Position numbers and translations under genes: made by a program
Shown here: piece by piece, positions 63,099 through 64,000 of the stretch
Layout: every line of letters starts with the position of its first letter
Numbering within the stretch: position 1 is the stretch's first letter
NCBI RefSeq assembly: GCF_019492055.1
Contig: NZ_JAICBX010000003.1
Coordinates: 1 to 64,000 of the forward strand
Source of the DNA: Flavimaribacter sediminis
GTDB lineage: Bacteria > Pseudomonadota > Alphaproteobacteria > Rhizobiales > Rhizobiaceae
Direction of reading: 5' to 3'
Length of the DNA: 64,000 nucleotides
The notes under the pieces: model-generated
What the model was told of the DNA's origin: nothing
Database searches by the model: none
The model's input: only the letters and a program-made list of their open reading frames with translations

Positions 63099-64000
63099 GG
63101 CGTGATCACCAGCTTGCCAAGAACCTTGCGGTCCTCGAGCAGCCCCATGGCGTCCTTGGCTTTCTCAAGCGGAAATGTCTCGTCGATCACGGCCTTCAGC
63201 TTGCCTTCTTCCATCATGTCGAAGAGCCGGTGGATATCTTCGCGCTCCCAACCGTTCGAGCCTTTGATCTGCAGTTCGAAGGTCCAGATGAAGCGGATGT
63301 CCTCGACCGGATCGAAGCCGGCGGTGGCTCCGCAAGTTACAAGTCTGCCGCCCCTGCGCAGGCATTTCAGCGACGGCACCCAGGTTTCGCCGCCCGTGAA
63401 GTTCACGACCATGTCGACGCCGTTGCCCTTGAAGGCTTTGCCGATGCTCGGCTTGCCGTGGCGCGCGCGGCATTCCTTCATGAAATCGACCTCGCGGTAG
63501 AGAATGATCTCGTCCGCACCGTACTTCATCAGTTCTTCGCCTTTTTCCTCGGTGCCGGCGCAGGCGATCACATAGGCGCCCGCCGCTTTGGCCAACTGGA
63601 CGCAGCAGATGCCGACGCCGCCCGAAGCGCCCAGGATCAGGACCTTCTCGCCTTCCGCGACCTCGCCGATGGTCGTCATCATCCTGATCGCGGTGCCATA
63701 GGCGACCGGCAGGGCGGAGGCTTCTTCGAACGACACATGGTCAGGCAGTTTGATCAGCTGATGCGCGCGGGTGACGCAAAGCTCGGCGAGACCGCCATTC
63801 TTCGTTTCGCCCATCAATCCGCCTTCGACGCGGTTGATCGGGTCGATCAGAACGCGGTCACCGGGAGCCCAGCCCTCGACGCCCGGGCCGACTTCAACCA
63901 CTTCGCCGGCGATGTCGAGGCCAACGATGATCGGCATGGGAATCCTGATCCCGGGCATGCCGCGACGGGTGAAAATGTCATGGTAGTTGTACGAGCTGGC
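63095..64000 (-). CDS. MDR-family alcohol dehydrogenase/quinone oxidoreductase, 5' end beyond window
   Basis: At least 302 residues; the reading frame is open to the right edge, where ASSYNYHDIFTRRGMPGI matches the usual sequence about 40-50 residues into this family. Thus the true start lies outside. The cofactor motif is LILGASGGVGICCVQLAKAAG near the middle, with VVNFTGGETW and LVTCGATAGFDP after it. The segment where zinc alcohol dehydrogenases carry four structural cysteines (DPINRVEGGLMGETKNGG) has none, so the structural zinc is absent and a quinone-oxidoreductase or enoyl-reductase-like role is likely. Coupled by ATGA to the thioesterase gene. Confidence 0.88.
   Translation of the reverse strand, partial: ASSYNYHDIFTRRGMPGIRIPMPIIVGLDIAGEVVEVGPGVEGWAPGDRVLIDPINRVEGGLMGETKNGGLAELCVTRAHQLIKLPDHVSFEEASALPVAYGTAIRMMTTIGEVAEGEKVLILGASGGVGICCVQLAKAAGAYVIACAGTEEKGEELMKYGADEIILYREVDFMKECRARHGKPSIGKAFKGNGVDMVVNFTGGETWVPSLKCLRRGGRLVTCGATAGFDPVEDIRFIWTFELQIKGSNGWEREDIHRLFDMMEEGKLKAVIDETFPLEKAKDAMGLLEDRKVLGKLVITP

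Overview
The window is GC-rich alphaproteobacterial chromosome, most likely from the Hyphomicrobiales (Rhizobiales). The best evidence is a cyclic beta-1,2-glucan locus: a 2843-residue NdvB/ChvB synthase, the NdvA/ChvA exporter and an OpgC-type modifying enzyme. A second indication is a RibH2-type lumazine synthase behind an FMN riboswitch. No rRNA, tRNA, CRISPR array, insertion sequence or integrase was seen. Most of the window is a series of uptake-plus-catabolism operons with tight ATGA overlaps, the style of a metabolically versatile soil, plant-associated or marine rhizobial relative.

Layout. 1-633: no supported protein gene, but the minus strand carries a possible small RNA with promoter, hairpin and intrinsic terminator (about 58-196). 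634-6969 (+): TAXI-type TRAP transporter, IclR regulator, ACMSD-like amidohydrolase/decarboxylase and class A flavoprotein monooxygenase, which looks like uptake and catabolism of an aromatic acid. 6970-8535 (-): DHA2-type MFS exporter. 8841-13240: an Lrp/AsnC regulator divergent from arginase, ornithine cyclodeaminase, a DUF1330 protein and a DAACS symporter (arginine to ornithine to proline). 13245-27560 (-): TPR protein, universal stress protein, opgC, ndvA and ndvB. 27687-28374 (+): promoter, FMN riboswitch, a hairpin that hides the ribosome binding site, and ribH. 28414-30913: a secreted META-domain protein and a Cache-type adenylate cyclase.

30968-43746: a Liv-type ABC transporter (binding protein divergent from two permeases and two ATPases). 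The permease and ATPase genes run without a break into hyuA, hyuB, a luciferase-like monooxygenase, a threonine-synthase-like PLP enzyme, a second luciferase-like monooxygenase and, 71 bp later, an IclR regulator. This is the best candidate for an undescribed pathway. 43743-46463: an exported alpha/beta hydrolase and a Tat-exported multicopper oxidase. 46480-52548: an NMT1/SsuA-type ABC transporter, a LysR regulator and a divergent formylglycine-type arylsulfatase; a 12-bp motif occurs near both the transporter and sulfatase promoters. 52549-52862: a small tandem repeat of 44-45 bp period. 52863-54164 (-): a DAO-family amine oxidase.

54331-64000 (-): one long operon running in from beyond the right edge: zinc-less MDR reductase, hotdog thioesterase, peptide-type (Dpp) ABC transporter, acyl-CoA synthetase, SDR and an Lrp/AsnC regulator. 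This combination suggests import and CoA activation of an organic acid rather than peptide nutrition.

Functions are read from motifs and gene order only; substrates of all the transport-catabolic operons are inferred.
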